Shown: positions 1-9,754 of the stretch, piece by piece
Layout: each line of letters begins with the position of its first letter
Numbering within the stretch: position 1 is the first letter of the stretch
Origin: VRUE01 sp963837735
Lineage (GTDB): Bacteria; Actinomycetota; Thermoleophilia; Solirubrobacterales; 70-9
Length of the DNA stretch: 64,000 nucleotides
Reading direction: 5' to 3'
Assembly (NCBI GenBank): GCA_963837735.1
Contig: CAWIOM010000009.1
Coordinates: 1 to 64,000 of the forward strand
Translations under genes and position numbers: made by a program
Notes under the pieces: model-generated
The model's database searches: none
Told to the model about the DNA's origin: nothing
What the model saw: only the letters and a program-made list of their open reading frames with translations

Positions 1-562
1 TCTTAGCCGGCGCCCCCATCAGCGCCGCAGTTAATCCGAGCGCACCCCACCAAGGCGGCGGCGATCTCTCGCAGGGCAAGGCCGCGCATGCGCAGCCACC
101 TCGTTAGCAAGGCCTGCGGCACGATTACGAGCCCCTCGAGTAGGACGGCCACTGATAACACGCGCAGCACGTCCGCAACAGCAGGCGTGTGAAAGTAGTC
201 GGCGATAGGGGGGCAGAGAAAAGGGTCATGGCCGCGAGTCCCACCGACATGACGATTGAAAGCCACAGCGCGGTGCCGACCAGTCGATCCGAGAGCTCTT
301 TGCGCTGGATCAGGGTGGCGGCCAAACCCTGATTTAGGAAGAGCGCAAGAAATGTCAGAAATAGGAGTGCTTGGGCGACGATTCCGTAGTTCTGCGGGCC
401 AAGAATCCTGGCGAGTGCAAGCGTAAATGCGACCCGAACGCCTTGCGTTCCTAGGAAGCCGATGAATGCCCAGCGCGCACTCGTCGCCGCAACCCGCCGA
501 AGGCCGGTCGTTGGCTCCGGCGCAGAAGGCTTGCTGTCAAGGGCAGGCGTATGCAGCTTCAC
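1..562 (-). CDS. Polysaccharide flippase (Wzx/PST-like), partial, frameshifted
   Basis: N-terminal part of a multi-spanning lipid-linked oligosaccharide flippase; the gene runs off the left edge. It starts at a GTG (562) overlapping the stop of the upstream gene as GTGA. After a short polar leader come hydrophobic helices and the family-typical stretch ARILGPQNYGIVAQA near residues 50-65. The frame breaks near 215 inside a run of six G, then resumes (ADYFHTPAVADVLRV), and breaks again near 45 in a G4 run (then GLTAALMGAPAK). Family membership comes from this N-terminal pattern. Whether the breaks are decay or indel errors cannot be decided here. Confidence 0.7.
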
Positions 563-1834
563 GGCAATGCGTTCTTCAGCGAGAGAGCGCGGATGTCCGG
601 CAGTCGTCGCCGCAGCTGTTCGCGCTCGAAAGCCACTTGGGCGAGCGACTCACGTACGAGATCCACGAAGCCATCAGGGTTGCTGAGCAAGGCCGGGGGA
701 AGCCAAAGACCCTCGTTGCCGATGTGCTCGCCCAAGCCCTGCACCTTGCCCTGGTAATCCATGATCCGACATGGAGTCTCGCTTCCCAAGGCCGCGATGC
801 CGACGTGCATCCGCGTGGTAACAACCAGATTCGCCTCGCCCAGCACACACTTGACGGCTCGGGGACCGGACGGAATGAAGGTCCTGATGCGATCTGGTTT
901 GTCCCTCAGCCATGGTTGAGACTAAGTCGAAGTCACTCGGACTGCCCCGGCGATCGTGCGGCACCAAGAGGAACGCGAGGTCCTTCTCGTCAACGAGACG
1001 GTCCAGCAGGCGACGATATGTCTCGACTACCTCTGTCGATGGTCCCAAGAGATCGACTAGGAGATAAGTTGGGGGCGAATGCGACAACTGAACGTCCGGA
1101 CGCGCGGGCCTTTTCGATCCACTCGATGTCGGCCCGTAGTCCGTCCTCCTCGATCGAAGCCCGCTTCAGCAGAAATGCGAGGTCCGCCCCGGCCTCGACT
1201 GGTCGACCCAAGGCCTCCCTCGCACGGACGCGTGAAATGGGGTCTCGTGCCACGATTCTCACCTTGCCATCAAGATTGCGCGCCAACTCTTGGGCAAAGG
1301 GGGCGGGGCGGTCGCGGTTCAGAGCAGGAAACTATCGAAGCCCGCACCCCCAATCGAGAGGCTAGATTGACCAACTCGAATCGCTGCTTCGTTAGAACAG
1401 GCGTATAGGCGCCGTCGAGGACATCGGCGCCGATGAAGAGGAAGGAACGGAACCTCGCTATCCGTCGGGCGAAGCGCACTGTGTCAGCTGGCCACTGACG
1501 TCTGCCGACGATCGACGAGATATCGATGACGGCGACATCCGTCAGCGATGCGGCAATCGTGTCGTGACCTCGGTCATAGGCGAGCAGGGTGACTTCGTCT
1601 CCCCGATCCTGAACCGCCTCAACGAGCGCCTCTACCATCGCCTGGTCGCCAAGCGACCCCGACACCGACGGAGGGAGGACGATGACTCCCTTTCGCTCCT
1701 CGGCCGGCCTGCTGAGCAGTGGCGCGGCTCGAACGACCGTGCCCATGACTGCGGCGTGAGCGAGGTCAAGCAGGCGACTCGGCAGCCAACCCCAGGAGCA
1801 GCCTGATCTTCTTGAAGGGTCGCTGCCGGCTCAT
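559..1834 (-). pseudogene. Polysaccharide pyruvyl transferase family protein, multiply frameshifted
   Basis: Five reading-frame pieces join into one protein of about 420 residues resembling the polysaccharide pyruvyl transferase family (transfer of pyruvate ketal or related groups during exopolysaccharide synthesis). Landmarks in order: start MSRQRPFKKIRLLLG at 1834, the loop SGSLGDQAMVEAL, a central Rossmann-like region, and the C-terminal family motif TTRMHVGIAALG near 805. Frame changes lie near 1795, 1300, 1075 and 905. Everything downstream of each break is still protein-like, so the breaks are recent or are sequencing errors. The gene overlaps the next flippase by 4 bases and follows a glycosyltransferase, which fits a capsule or exopolysaccharide operon. 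Confidence 0.65.
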
Positions 1835-2264
1835 TTCAGAGACAACGGTCCCAGCGGCTTCTTTCTCCGAGACTCTGGCCCTTGCCCACCGCTGCGGTGG
1901 GCACCTGTTTAGGCTGCGCAGTTTCGCCAATGGACCATCCGACCCCACATGGGAGTTCCGCCGCGGGTCGCGCAGCGGCGTGACGGCCAGCGGGTTAACC
2001 TGAGACCCAAGTTCCCAATACCTGGGCTCAGAATTCGGGTGCTTCGGGTGTCGCCATCCTCCATTATCGGGATGCATTCTCGGGCGACGCGGGACCACCG
2101 ACCAAGAGTGTCGCTCGGTCGCAACGCGGCTTTCCCAGCGGATCAGATCGAACCCAATGCGGAACCAGTGGCGGGTCGCCCACTTCACGATGGCATCGCA
2201 AACAACGCATGATCTTCGTGGAAGCCGTCCATGGTTCGAAACGGAGAACCGAGCGTACGCGCGT
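1835..2264. other. Unassigned segment in polysaccharide locus
   Basis: About 430 bases between the glycosyltransferase and the pyruvyl transferase gene. A minus-strand open frame crosses it, but its product is rich in Arg, Pro and His and matches no family I recognise. A short stretch read from about 2190 (KWATRHWFRIGFDLIRWE) resembles the amino terminus of FkbM-type methyltransferases. That would make the segment a deletion remnant, but the support is weak. Confidence 0.3.
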
Positions 2265-3380
2265 CTAAGGAAGACTGGGAGCAGCTGGCCTGACTTTGGC
2301 GTTGAGCTGTGCCCCAAGGACGCTACCGGCCATGTCAGCCCATGTAAACCGCATCGCGGTGTCGAGTGCCCGAGAGGGGGTGTCCGACTTGAAATCCGCG
2401 CTCATCCGCAAGGCCTCCCTAAGGCCCCTCGGTTGGAATGGCTGCACCACAGGTGCGTCAGCCAACTCGGTGGCGGTTGACCCTGCTGGCGAAATGACCG
2501 GCAGTCCACACGACAGGGCAAGCATCAGCGCTCCACTGGAAAAGACGTCACGGTATGCCAAAACACCAACGTCAGCTGCTTGATGGAGGCTGGCGACTGC
2601 CTCATCGGGAATGCGTTCCAATAACAAGACCACTCGCGAATCGCCGCCGGCGGCAGCTATCACCTGCGTTCGGTCTTCGGGGTGACGTGGCTCTCCAGCA
2701 ACGATGAGTCGAACATTTTGGTCGTCGAGGCGTCGAAATTCGTCGATCAGCGTGGGAAGCTGCTTATATGCGCGAACTAGGCCAAATGCCAAAAAGACAT
2801 ACGCGTCTTGCGGGATCCGAAGCGAATCGCGCACCACGTTACGCGCTTCGCCCGGTGGGTAGTACCCAATATAATTCGGGTGATAGGCGACTTCTATTCG
2901 GTGATGGCGAAACTCCTCGCTGGCCAAGTTTGCGGCGTGTTCCGAGTGGGCCAGGGACGACGACGCAAGCCTTGCAATCGCGGTCCCCAGCCACTTGTCT
3001 AGCCTTGGCCTTCTTGGCTCGTGGGGGGCAAGGTTGTGAATTGTCCACACGACACGCATTCCCCTGCTCCGCGCAAGGGTGAGCGTCAACAGAAGGTGGG
3101 CGGACCGCAGGTATGGCGACAGGGAAGGCTCAGGGCGAGTGGATCCCACAATGAGCTCCGGCCAATGTATGTGGATCATCTCGGTCGTTGGATCTGCGCG
3201 CAGCGTCTGGCGTAGGTGGGGGCGGTGAGAGAGAACCACCGAAGCACCGAGCGAAGTCAGCGCGTCACCAAGGAGACTGAGGTAGGGGTTCTTGGCGGCG
3301 GGGGGAGAACTTCTGACCACCACCCGTTCGGCGTTTTGCGAACTGTTAGGCACCTGCATCTCCTCCAGTTCCGCCTCCAA
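2265..3380 (-). CDS. Glycosyltransferase (GT-B fold, GT4-like)
   Basis: Intact 371-residue glycosyltransferase, probably adding a sugar to a lipid-linked surface polysaccharide repeat unit at the cytoplasmic face. The N-terminal half has the acceptor-side pattern IHIHWPE and VVWTIHNLAPHE; the C-terminal half has the nucleotide-sugar-side pattern FGLVRAYKQLPTLIDEF and SSGALMLALSCGLPVISP typical of GT4-like GT-B enzymes. The ATG at 3380 lies inside the end of the truncated flippase. A GTG at about 3353, eight bases after GGAGG, is an equally good start and removes a poor leader. It is the only undamaged gene of this locus. Confidence 0.75.
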   Translation of the reverse strand: MEAELEEMQVPNSSQNAERVVVRSSPPAAKNPYLSLLGDALTSLGASVVLSHRPHLRQTLRADPTTEMIHIHWPELIVGSTRPEPSLSPYLRSAHLLLTLTLARSRGMRVVWTIHNLAPHEPRRPRLDKWLGTAIARLASSSLAHSEHAANLASEEFRHHRIEVAYHPNYIGYYPPGEARNVVRDSLRIPQDAYVFLAFGLVRAYKQLPTLIDEFRRLDDQNVRLIVAGEPRHPEDRTQVIAAAGGDSRVVLLLERIPDEAVASLHQAADVGVLAYRDVFSSGALMLALSCGLPVISPAGSTATELADAPVVQPFQPRGLREALRMSADFKSDTPSRALDTAMRFTWADMAGSVLGAQLNAKVRPAAPSLP

Positions 3381-3849
3381 TTAGGTTCGCCATGATCGAG
3401 CGCTCGGCTAGGAAGCGAACGGAAAGCTGCCGATAGAACAACGCTTGGGGGACGCTACTGAGCGCCGTGATCGGCAGGATCAGCGCGAGACGGCGAAGGA
3501 TTGGTTCGAATTTCGGTTCGTTGAGAGCGTTCGCTATCGGCCCGGCCGCTGAGACGACGACTGTGCATATGACGGCACAGGTGGCGAGAATTGTCCAAAA
3601 AGTGGTGTCTTCATGCGCCCGCTCGAGCCCCTGCCTCTGGAACAAGGCTTGGCCAAATCCTTGGTTGACGAAGATATTTGTGAAGGTAATCGCGACCGTT
3701 GCTAGGGCGACGACGCCGAACGCATCGGGTTTGAGCAGCCGTACGAGGACGACGAAGACAACGAGCGAGATTGTCCTGGAACCAAACGTTTGCAAAGTAG
3801 TCCAGAAGACCCCCCCCGCAGCATGCTCTTTGAGATCGGTGCCGGCCAC
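3346..3849 (-). pseudogene. Flippase N-terminal fragment
   Basis: 167 residues matching only the first third of a Wzx/PST-type flippase (normally 450-500 residues): LVRLLKPDAFGVVALATVAITF, then NQGFGQALFQR, then the loop LSSVPQALFYRQLSVRF. It stops at 3346 just after NLIGG and runs straight into the glycosyltransferase start, so about two thirds of the gene is missing. A single-base error cannot explain this; a deletion joining flippase to glycosyltransferase is the simplest reading. A transporter of about four helices would not be expected to work. Confidence 0.65.
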
Positions 3850-3943
3850 TCATCGAGGCAACGGTCGGGGCGGGAGAGGACTTCTATCTCCGCCGCCTTC
3901 AGTCGGCCGAGTGGCGCACAAAATGGGCGCCTCCGGACGTTGA

Positions 3944-6038
3944 TTGACGATGGCAACAGACTCGGGGACGATCGAAGCAACTGTGGACTCGGTGCCCACG
4001 GTCGGCCGGACGCAGGGCGACGACTCATCGGCCCGCGGCCGGCTCGAGAAGAGCTGGGAGCTCGCCGGCTGGCTGTTTCCGGCGCTGATTCCGGCCGCCC
4101 TGACCATCTTCTTCGCCTATCGCAGTGGCGGATACTTCGCCGGCGCCACAGGCCTTGCCGCAGCCGAGATGGCGCTCGTGGTCGTGATTCGGCTCGCGCT
4201 CTCCAGGCGGCCGTTTGAGGGCGTCAGCATTCCGCACCTCGTCGCGGTCGCCTCACTTGGGGCCTTCGCCGGTTGGATCCTGCTTTCGACGAACTGGTCA
4301 GACTCGCTGGCGCGGGCACTTCCCGAGTACAGCCGTGCGTTGCTCTACGCGCTGACGCTCCTCTTCTTCGGGATGCTTCCGTTCGATCCGCGGCGAGTCC
4401 GTTGGATGATCTACTGCGTCGCTGCCGCGATCGTCGGGATCTGCGTGACGGCGATCATCGCTCGGACCCTCCCTCACGTGATCTTTGATTCGGCCCTGAT
4501 TGAAGAAGAACGGCTCGGCTACCCGCTCACCTACTGGAATGCCCTCGGCATCCTCGCAGGGGTAGGGATCGTGCTCTGCGGCCACCTTACGTGCAGCACC
4601 CGCGATCCGATGCCGGTGCGGGTCCTGGGCGCAGCGGCGATCCCGCTTCTCGCGCTGACCCTGCTCTACACGCTCTCGCGGGGGGGGACATGGGCGACCG
4701 TGGTGGCAGTTGTCATCTACTGCGTCGTCGGCAGGCCGAGAGCACTGATTTCTGGAGCTATCGCGACAGTGCCGGGTGCGCTGATCGTCATCCTCGTCGC
4801 AAATCCCCCGAACACCCTCGCGGAAGGCTATCCCTTTCAACCGGCGGCAGTGGCAGCCGGCAAGCACGTGGCAATCGCACTCGCGGCATGCATGGCCGGC
4901 TCGGCGCTACTGCGGGCACTGCTCTTGCCGTTGGACCAAAAGCTTGATCGGATCCGGCTTCCGAGCAGGGCCCGGCGGCCGGTGTTGGCTGGAGCAACTG
5001 CGACTGCGGTGGCGATCGTCGTCGCCGGAGCGCTGGCCCTCAATGTGCCTGGGGTCGCCAAGTCGAAGTACGACCAGTTCACTAACAAGAGCGACGCGTC
5101 GGCGGGAGGCGGTGGGGGCCGCCTGTTAAGCGCGAGCACGAACGGGCGCAAGGAACACTGGGATGTTGCGATGGCCGCATTCCATCGCAACGAACTTCAC
5201 GGCAATGGCGCCGGGACCTACTCGCTCCTATGGGCACGGGCGAGGGCCGGAACCGTCCATGTGGAGGACGCCCATTCCCTCTTCATTGAGACCCTTGGCG
5301 AGCTCGGGCTGGTCGGCTTCATCTTGCTGGTCAGTACCTTGCTGCTGATTGTCGGTGCCTTCGCCTGGCGGGCGCGGGGCCCGGACCGGGCGATGTTCGC
5401 CGCCCTGCTCGCTGCCGGTATCGGCTGGGCGATCGCCGCCGGCGTCGACTGGGACTGGGAGATGCCGGCAGTGACCCTCTGGCTGTTCGCGTTCGGGGGC
5501 GCCGTCCTAGCACGGCGGCCGCGTCAGCGGGCTGAAGAGGGGCACCGGTGCCACGGCACTTGCGATGGTGGGGCGGGTGGCCGCCATCGTCGCCTTCCTC
5601 GCGCTGGCGATCATCCCGGCACGGGTCTCGGTCTCGGCCGCCAGGTATGGCAACGCGTTGCAGGAATTCAAGGCCGACAGGTGCGGCACCGCCAAGGCGG
5701 ACGCCCGCAGCGCGCTCGACATGTCAGGCCGGCGTCCAGCTCCCTACCAGCTGATCGGGTTCTGCGACATTCGCGAAGGCCGCTACGAACAGGGACTCCA
5801 AGCGATGCGCAAGGCCCACGAACGCGATCCACACAATTGGGAACTGTATTATGACCTTGCCGTGGCACAAGCCGCATCTGGACACGATCCGAGAGGCGCG
5901 GCAATGAAAGCAGCAAAGCTCAACCCGAACGCCGAGGTCGCCAGTTCAGCACCGCATCGGTTTGCGGTCGGCCGCAGGGACGAATGGGTCGAAGGGGACG
6001 AAGGTCGCCGCTTTTGCCACCGGACCCAGGAGATCCAT
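3944..6038 (+). CDS. O-antigen ligase-like membrane protein with C-terminal TPR-like region
   Basis: Large polytopic membrane protein of the O-antigen ligase / Wzy-C type, which joins or polymerises lipid-linked glycans outside the membrane. About a dozen hydrophobic segments are visible. The long periplasm-side loop carries GNGAGTY and ahead of it a NGRKEHWDVA stretch, followed by VHVEDAHSLFIETLGELGLVG, the hallmark of this superfamily. After a frameshift near 5540 (an extra G in GAGGGG) the protein continues with one more helix and TPR-like helices (YEQGLQAMRKAHERDPHNWELYYDLAVAQA, split here by the reader's convenience only). The 3' end cannot be fixed because all three frames stay open or weak. 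Start TTG 3944 or ATG 3950. Confidence 0.7.
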
Positions 6039-6483
6039 GATGAATCGTCTCGTAGCAGCGACTGTCGCAATATTCCTGCTGGCCGGGGGGGTGGCCCTCG
6101 CAGTCGTCAACTCAGGCAATTCGACCCCCGGGACCAATGCTGCGCTCACTCAGTACGAGCCGGTGAATCCCGTCGTCCCCCCATCCAACCCTGGTACTCC
6201 CGGCGGAAAAACCAATACACCGTCTCACGAAGTCAAGCACGAAAGCGGCGAAGGCGGTCACGGGCCGAACAACGCCGGCGGAGGCAACCCCGGTGGTGGC
6301 GGGGGTGTCGGTGGGGACAACAGCGGCCAAGGCTCGTCCGGTAGCTCGGGGTCGCCCGGCCTTGCGGGCTTCGGCGGCTTGCCGTTCACGGGGCTTGACC
6401 TGGTCGGGCTCTTCGCCCTGGGCCTGCTTCTTCTCGCCGCGGGCATCGCCCGGCATCTGTGGGCCAGGGCCCGGCAGCACTAG
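6037..6483 (+). CDS. Small surface protein with LPFTG cell-wall sorting signal
   Basis: 148 residues, start ATG 6037 (or 6040) six bases after AGGAG. Layout: signal peptide (RLVAATVAIFLLAGGVALAV), a short Pro/Asn-rich spacer, a Gly/Ser/Asn-rich low-complexity stretch, then LPFTG, about 18 hydrophobic residues and the basic tail RHLWARARQH. This is the textbook sortase-substrate architecture, so the protein is predicted to be covalently attached to peptidoglycan by a class A/E-like sortase encoded elsewhere. No catalytic domain is visible. It directly follows the ligase gene. Confidence 0.75.
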   Translation: MMNRLVAATVAIFLLAGGVALAVVNSGNSTPGTNAALTQYEPVNPVVPPSNPGTPGGKTNTPSHEVKHESGEGGHGPNNAGGGNPGGGGGVGGDNSGQGSSGSSGSPGLAGFGGLPFTGLDLVGLFALGLLLLAAGIARHLWARARQH

Positions 6484-6552
6484 CGGTGCGAGATTTGGCT
6501 GAGTGGAAATAGGTGCTAATCGACCCGGATCGGGTTCCGATTCGGGTCCGCG

Positions 6553-7239
6553 GTGTCTAAGCTACTCCGCATGCTGAGCAGTGCGCAGAAGGGGCTAATG
6601 ATGGTGATCGTGATTGCCGTACTCGGCGGAGGCGCTGCAATTGCCGTCGCCTGCAGCGGCGGGTCGGCGCATGGCAACTCGGGTTGGCACGAGTACACGG
6701 AAAAGCCCGGCTGCGGGCCCGACAAGACCGACGGTTGGGCAGGCGACAGCGGCAGGCACGACGGCCAGCCGCCCAAGGACGACAACCGCGGCGACTGCCC
6801 GCATCCTCCGGGCCAGTGCGATCACCACGACGGGACGTGGACGGCCTTCGACCTGACCGGCAATCAGGGCTCGGATGACGGCTGCGAGAACGACTGCCGC
6901 AGCGCCTACCTCACGGGGAACAACGGAGGCTCGAGCGGCGACCACGGCAACTGCGGCGACAACTGCAAGAGCGCCTACTTCACCGGGCAACTCCGGCGGT
7001 GGCGGCAGCAGGCACAACGACGACTGCGGGGACGACTGCAACGACACCAGCCACCGGAGCGCCTTCTTCACGACCGGCGGCGGCTCCTACGGCGGCAACA
7101 GACGACTGCGGCGGCAACTGCAACGACACCAACCACCGGAGCGCCTTCTTCACGACCGGCGGCGGCTCCTAGCGGGAACAACAACAACGATTGCCGCTCG
7201 TCCTCCTCGCTGGCCGCCCCGGCGACGACAGCCGCCTAG
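6553..7239 (+). CDS. Secreted Cys-rich repeat protein, frameshifted
   Basis: Starts GTG 6553 (or ATG 6571) with a hydrophobic signal segment ending AIAVACSGGS. The rest is polar and built from four or five repeats of about 25 residues, each with a paired-cysteine core and the trailer RSAYLTG, KSAYFTG or RSAFFTTGGGS. Read straight through, the frame degenerates after residue 148. Three +1 shifts near 6990, 7103 and 7170 restore the repeats and rejoin the original frame, which ends SSSSLAAPATTAA. No known family recognised. The even number of cysteines per unit suggests disulfide-bonded units outside the cell. Confidence 0.6.
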   Translation: MSKLLRMLSSAQKGLMMVIVIAVLGGGAAIAVACSGGSAHGNSGWHEYTEKPGCGPDKTDGWAGDSGRHDGQPPKDDNRGDCPHPPGQCDHHDGTWTAFDLTGNQGSDDGCENDCRSAYLTGNNGGSSGDHGNCGDNCKSAYFTGQLRRWRQQAQRRLRGRLQRHQPPERLLHDRRRLLRRQQTTAAATATTPTTGAPSSRPAAAPSGNNNNDCRSSSSLAAPATTAA

Positions 7240-7251
7240 CGCGGCTCCGCC

Positions 7252-8181
7252 CTAGGCAACCACCGTCAGCGCCCCGGGCGCCACGCTCAGCTCGATCCTC
7301 TCTCGCTCGCCGATGTAGTCGCCGTCTACCTGGACCTGCAGGGGGCGGACCTCGCCGTCGCCGGTCTTCGAGATCGACTCGACCGAGGCCGTGTGGACGT
7401 CTTCGAAGTGGACGATCTGGCGGTGGCGGGCGGCGGGCCGCCTGTCGCTGAAGAGGCGCGGGATCAGGGTCGGCATGTCGCGCTGGGCGGCGCGCTTGAG
7501 GACGCCGAGGGAGAGCGTGCCGTCGTCGATCGAGACGCCCTCGCAGACGCGGATCGGATTGTCGGCGAAGTAGGTGAAGGGGTCGGAGTTCTGGGCCAGC
7601 GCCGTGACGCCCTCGACCGGGTCGCCGGCGTCGCTCTCGACGCGCATCCTCACCGGGTTGAAGAGGAAGTTCCGGTAGAGGCTGGAGACCGCGGCCCAGG
7701 AGTAGTAATAGGGGCCGGCCCTGGACTTCAGGCGCGGGTGGGCGTCGACGCGTTTGACGACCGTGGCGTCGATGCCGACCCCGCAGGAGAAGACGAAGTG
7801 GCGCTCGTCGACCTTGCCGAGGTCGATCTTGCGCGGCTGCCACTCGTCGGCGAGCGTCAGCAGGTGCTCGGTCGCGTCGACGACGTCGTTGGGGATGCCG
7901 AGCGTGCGGCAGACGACGTTGGTCGAGCCGCCGGGCAGGACCGAGACCGGGACGTCGGTGCCGGCGAGCCCGTTGGCGACCTCGTTGAGGGTGCCGTCGC
8001 CGCCGAAGGCGACGACGACGTCGTAGCCGTGATCGCGGACCTCACGGCCGATCTCGGTCGCGTGGTTCTGGGCCTCGGTGGCCACGGTCTCGACCTCGAA
8101 GCGGCCCTGCAGCGCGTAGACGACGAGGTTCTTGAGCCGGTCGGAGACCGTCGTCGCGTAGGGGTTGACGATGATCAGCAT
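7252..8181 (-). CDS. Diacylglycerol kinase family lipid kinase (YegS/BmrU-like)
   Basis: 309 residues from ATG 8181. Carries the DAGK catalytic signature GGDGTLNEV (residues 60-68), PGGSTN (83-88), and the C-terminal beta-rich domain ending LQVQVDGDYIGERERIELSVAPGAL, as in bacterial lipid kinases that phosphorylate diacylglycerol, sphingosine-like or phosphatidylglycerol lipids with ATP. The open frame extends upstream into the next gene only because that gene is frameshifted; ATG 8181 directly precedes the first beta strand of the fold. Expected at the cytoplasmic membrane face. Substrate cannot be read from sequence. Confidence 0.85.
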   Translation of the reverse strand: MLIIVNPYATTVSDRLKNLVVYALQGRFEVETVATEAQNHATEIGREVRDHGYDVVVAFGGDGTLNEVANGLAGTDVPVSVLPGGSTNVVCRTLGIPNDVVDATEHLLTLADEWQPRKIDLGKVDERHFVFSCGVGIDATVVKRVDAHPRLKSRAGPYYYSWAAVSSLYRNFLFNPVRMRVESDAGDPVEGVTALAQNSDPFTYFADNPIRVCEGVSIDDGTLSLGVLKRAAQRDMPTLIPRLFSDRRPAARHRQIVHFEDVHTASVESISKTGDGEVRPLQVQVDGDYIGERERIELSVAPGALTVVA

Positions 8182-8282
8182 CCGTTTCTTCTTGGAGCGG
8201 GCACCTCTCCTGGGAATGTGCGGCGGCGTCACGGGCACGCAGCCTAAAGCGAATGTCGAGCAGGCCACCCCAGGGGGCGGCG

Positions 8283-8925
8283 CTATTTGGCTGTGATTTC
8301 CCCGACCTTGATCGCCGTCAGCACGCTGTTCGAGGCAAGCGGGCTGGCCGACCCGGGCGTCAGGCACTGGAAGGAGACGGTCACCGGAGCTCGAGAGCGT
8401 GATCGCGTCGAAGGAGCTGATCTCGACCGGCGTTCCGGCGTCGACCGTGTCCAGCGAGTCGAGGCCCAACCCCGCCGGCGAGAAATTACAGCGGACGGCC
8501 TGTTTTTCGCTGCTTTCGACGCTGGTTCTTCCGAGGACCTGGTAGCTGCCGGCGGACAGCTTCAGCGACACCAGCGTCGCGAAGCTAGCCCCGATCGGGA
8601 CGCCGGCCTCGTGCTTGCTGGTGTAGAGGTCGCTCGGTCCGATCGGCCCCGTCTTGCCGGTCGCGCCCTTCTTGCCGTTTGCGCCCTTCTTACCCGTCGC
8701 GCCCTTGGCGCCGCGCGGAAGCTGGCCGGACTTGAAGTCGGCCGCCCGAAGCGAGTGGTTCTGCACCTTGGCGCTGTTGACGGCGCCTCGCTTCAGCTGC
8801 GCTCGGCCGACGCTGTTCCTGGGCAGGTTGACCGCGGCGAATGCGGCCCCGCCTGCGAGCACCAGAAATACGGCGATCGACGACATCACGTTGGCGAAGG
8901 TGAGTCGGGTGCGGATGTGTCTCAA
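8283..8925 (-). CDS. Secreted protein with NSVG/QL pseudo-repeats and Gly-Lys collagen-like stretch, frameshifted
   Basis: TTG start 8925, eight bases after GGGAGGA. Signal peptide (SIAVFLVLAGGAAFA), then pseudo-repeats NSVGRAQLKRGAVNSAKV with NHSLRAADF, a short GxxGKKG collagen-like run (GATGKKGANGKKGATGKTG), and a beta-rich C-terminal domain. The frame changes near 8392; the corrected end is VTVSFQCLTPGSASPL followed by a tail stopping at 8283. Related in architecture to the genes at 12332 and 23836, so a small family of exported proteins. Function unknown. Confidence 0.65.
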
Positions 8926-9064
8926 CGGTCGATTCCTCCCTGTTTTGGCGCGCCCCGGCGACGATCTGCAAGAGCCCCTGCTCTGACTCAAGGATGATGG
9001 CAGCTCTGGCCGGTGCCGACGTCAGCAATCTGACTTCCCCGGGGGCTACCCGGCAGTCAATTGG

Positions 9065-9457
9065 TCATAGAGCCACGACGGTGAGGCCCGGGACCCGTTC
9101 GAACTCGGTTGCGTTGGCGGTCGCGACCTCCATGCCATTGCTTACGGCGGTCGCCGCGATCCACATGTCGTGTGCGCCGATCACCTCACCATCTCGCTCC
9201 AGCCTGGCCCAGATCTCGGCGTGAGCTCTGGCCACCGAGGTCGTGATCGGCAGCGGCTCGATCGAGGAGATCAGGTACTCGACGAAGGCCCCTCGCCGAA
9301 TGCGAACGCGATCGTCCCTGGCACGGTGAACGCCATGCAGCAGCTCGCTGGCCGTGATCACGCTGATTGCACGATCCCGCTCGCCGAGGGAGCGCTCGAG
9401 CGAGCGGCCGCGCCGCTCAGCGTCGATCAAGACAGAGGTGTCGATCAGGACGGCCAA
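9065..9457 (-). CDS. vapC: VapC-type PIN-domain toxin
   Basis: About 130 residues from TTG 9457. PIN-domain acidic residues are in place: LIDTSVLIDAERR at the N terminus, ITASELLHGV centrally and GAHDMWIAATA toward the C terminus, the usual quartet for Mg-dependent RNA cleavage. It overlaps the 3' end of the antitoxin gene, so the two are translationally coupled. Longer starts exist in frame, but they would extend the protein ahead of the first PIN strand without adding family sequence. Confidence 0.8.
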   Translation of the reverse strand: MAVLIDTSVLIDAERRGRSLERSLGERDRAISVITASELLHGVHRARDDRVRIRRGAFVEYLISSIEPLPITTSVARAHAEIWARLERDGEVIGAHDMWIAATAVSNGMEVATANATEFERVPGLTVVAL

Positions 9458-9707
9458 GCCGCGCTCGGCGGCGGCCGATGGCCTCACGGCCCGCTTCGAC
9501 GTCACTCTCGAAGTCCTCGTCAACCGGCGGCGCGCTGTCGATCAACTCGCGCCAGCGCGCCGCGGAGACGACCTGGCGACCCTGGGCGGGGCGCATCTGC
9601 ACGATCGGGACGCCGTTGCGAACTACCTCCACTTCCTCACCGGCGCCCACCCTGCTGACGACCTGCGAGAACTTTCTGGCGACCTCCGTGGCGGTCAGGC
9701 GAGTCAT
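9417..9707 (-). CDS. Phd/YefM-family antitoxin
   Basis: 96 residues beginning TRLTATEVARKFSQVVSRVGAGEEVEVVRNG, the DNA-binding fold of Phd/YefM antitoxins, followed by IVQMRPA and an acidic toxin-binding tail. Partner of the VapC at 9065. The last 30 residues are Arg-rich and overlap the toxin gene; the true stop could be earlier if the tail is frameshifted. Probably autoregulates its own promoter. Confidence 0.75.
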   Translation of the reverse strand: MTRLTATEVARKFSQVVSRVGAGEEVEVVRNGVPIVQMRPAQGRQVVSAARWRELIDSAPPVDEDFESDVEAGREAIGRRRARLGRPDRHLCLDRR

Positions 9708-9754
9708 GCAGCCAAAATATCAGATAAATCAGATTTTCCGCGAGGCCTCGGCCT

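Noticed and set aside
3806..3820. Run of eight C suspected as another frameshift in the flippase fragment
   Set aside because: Reading through it keeps a normal flippase amino terminus, so the frame is correct there.
7252..8991. Single 579-residue protein joining a collagen-like export protein to a lipid kinase
   Set aside because: The first gene has a frameshift near 8392 and its real stop is at 8283; the kinase has its own ATG at 8181.
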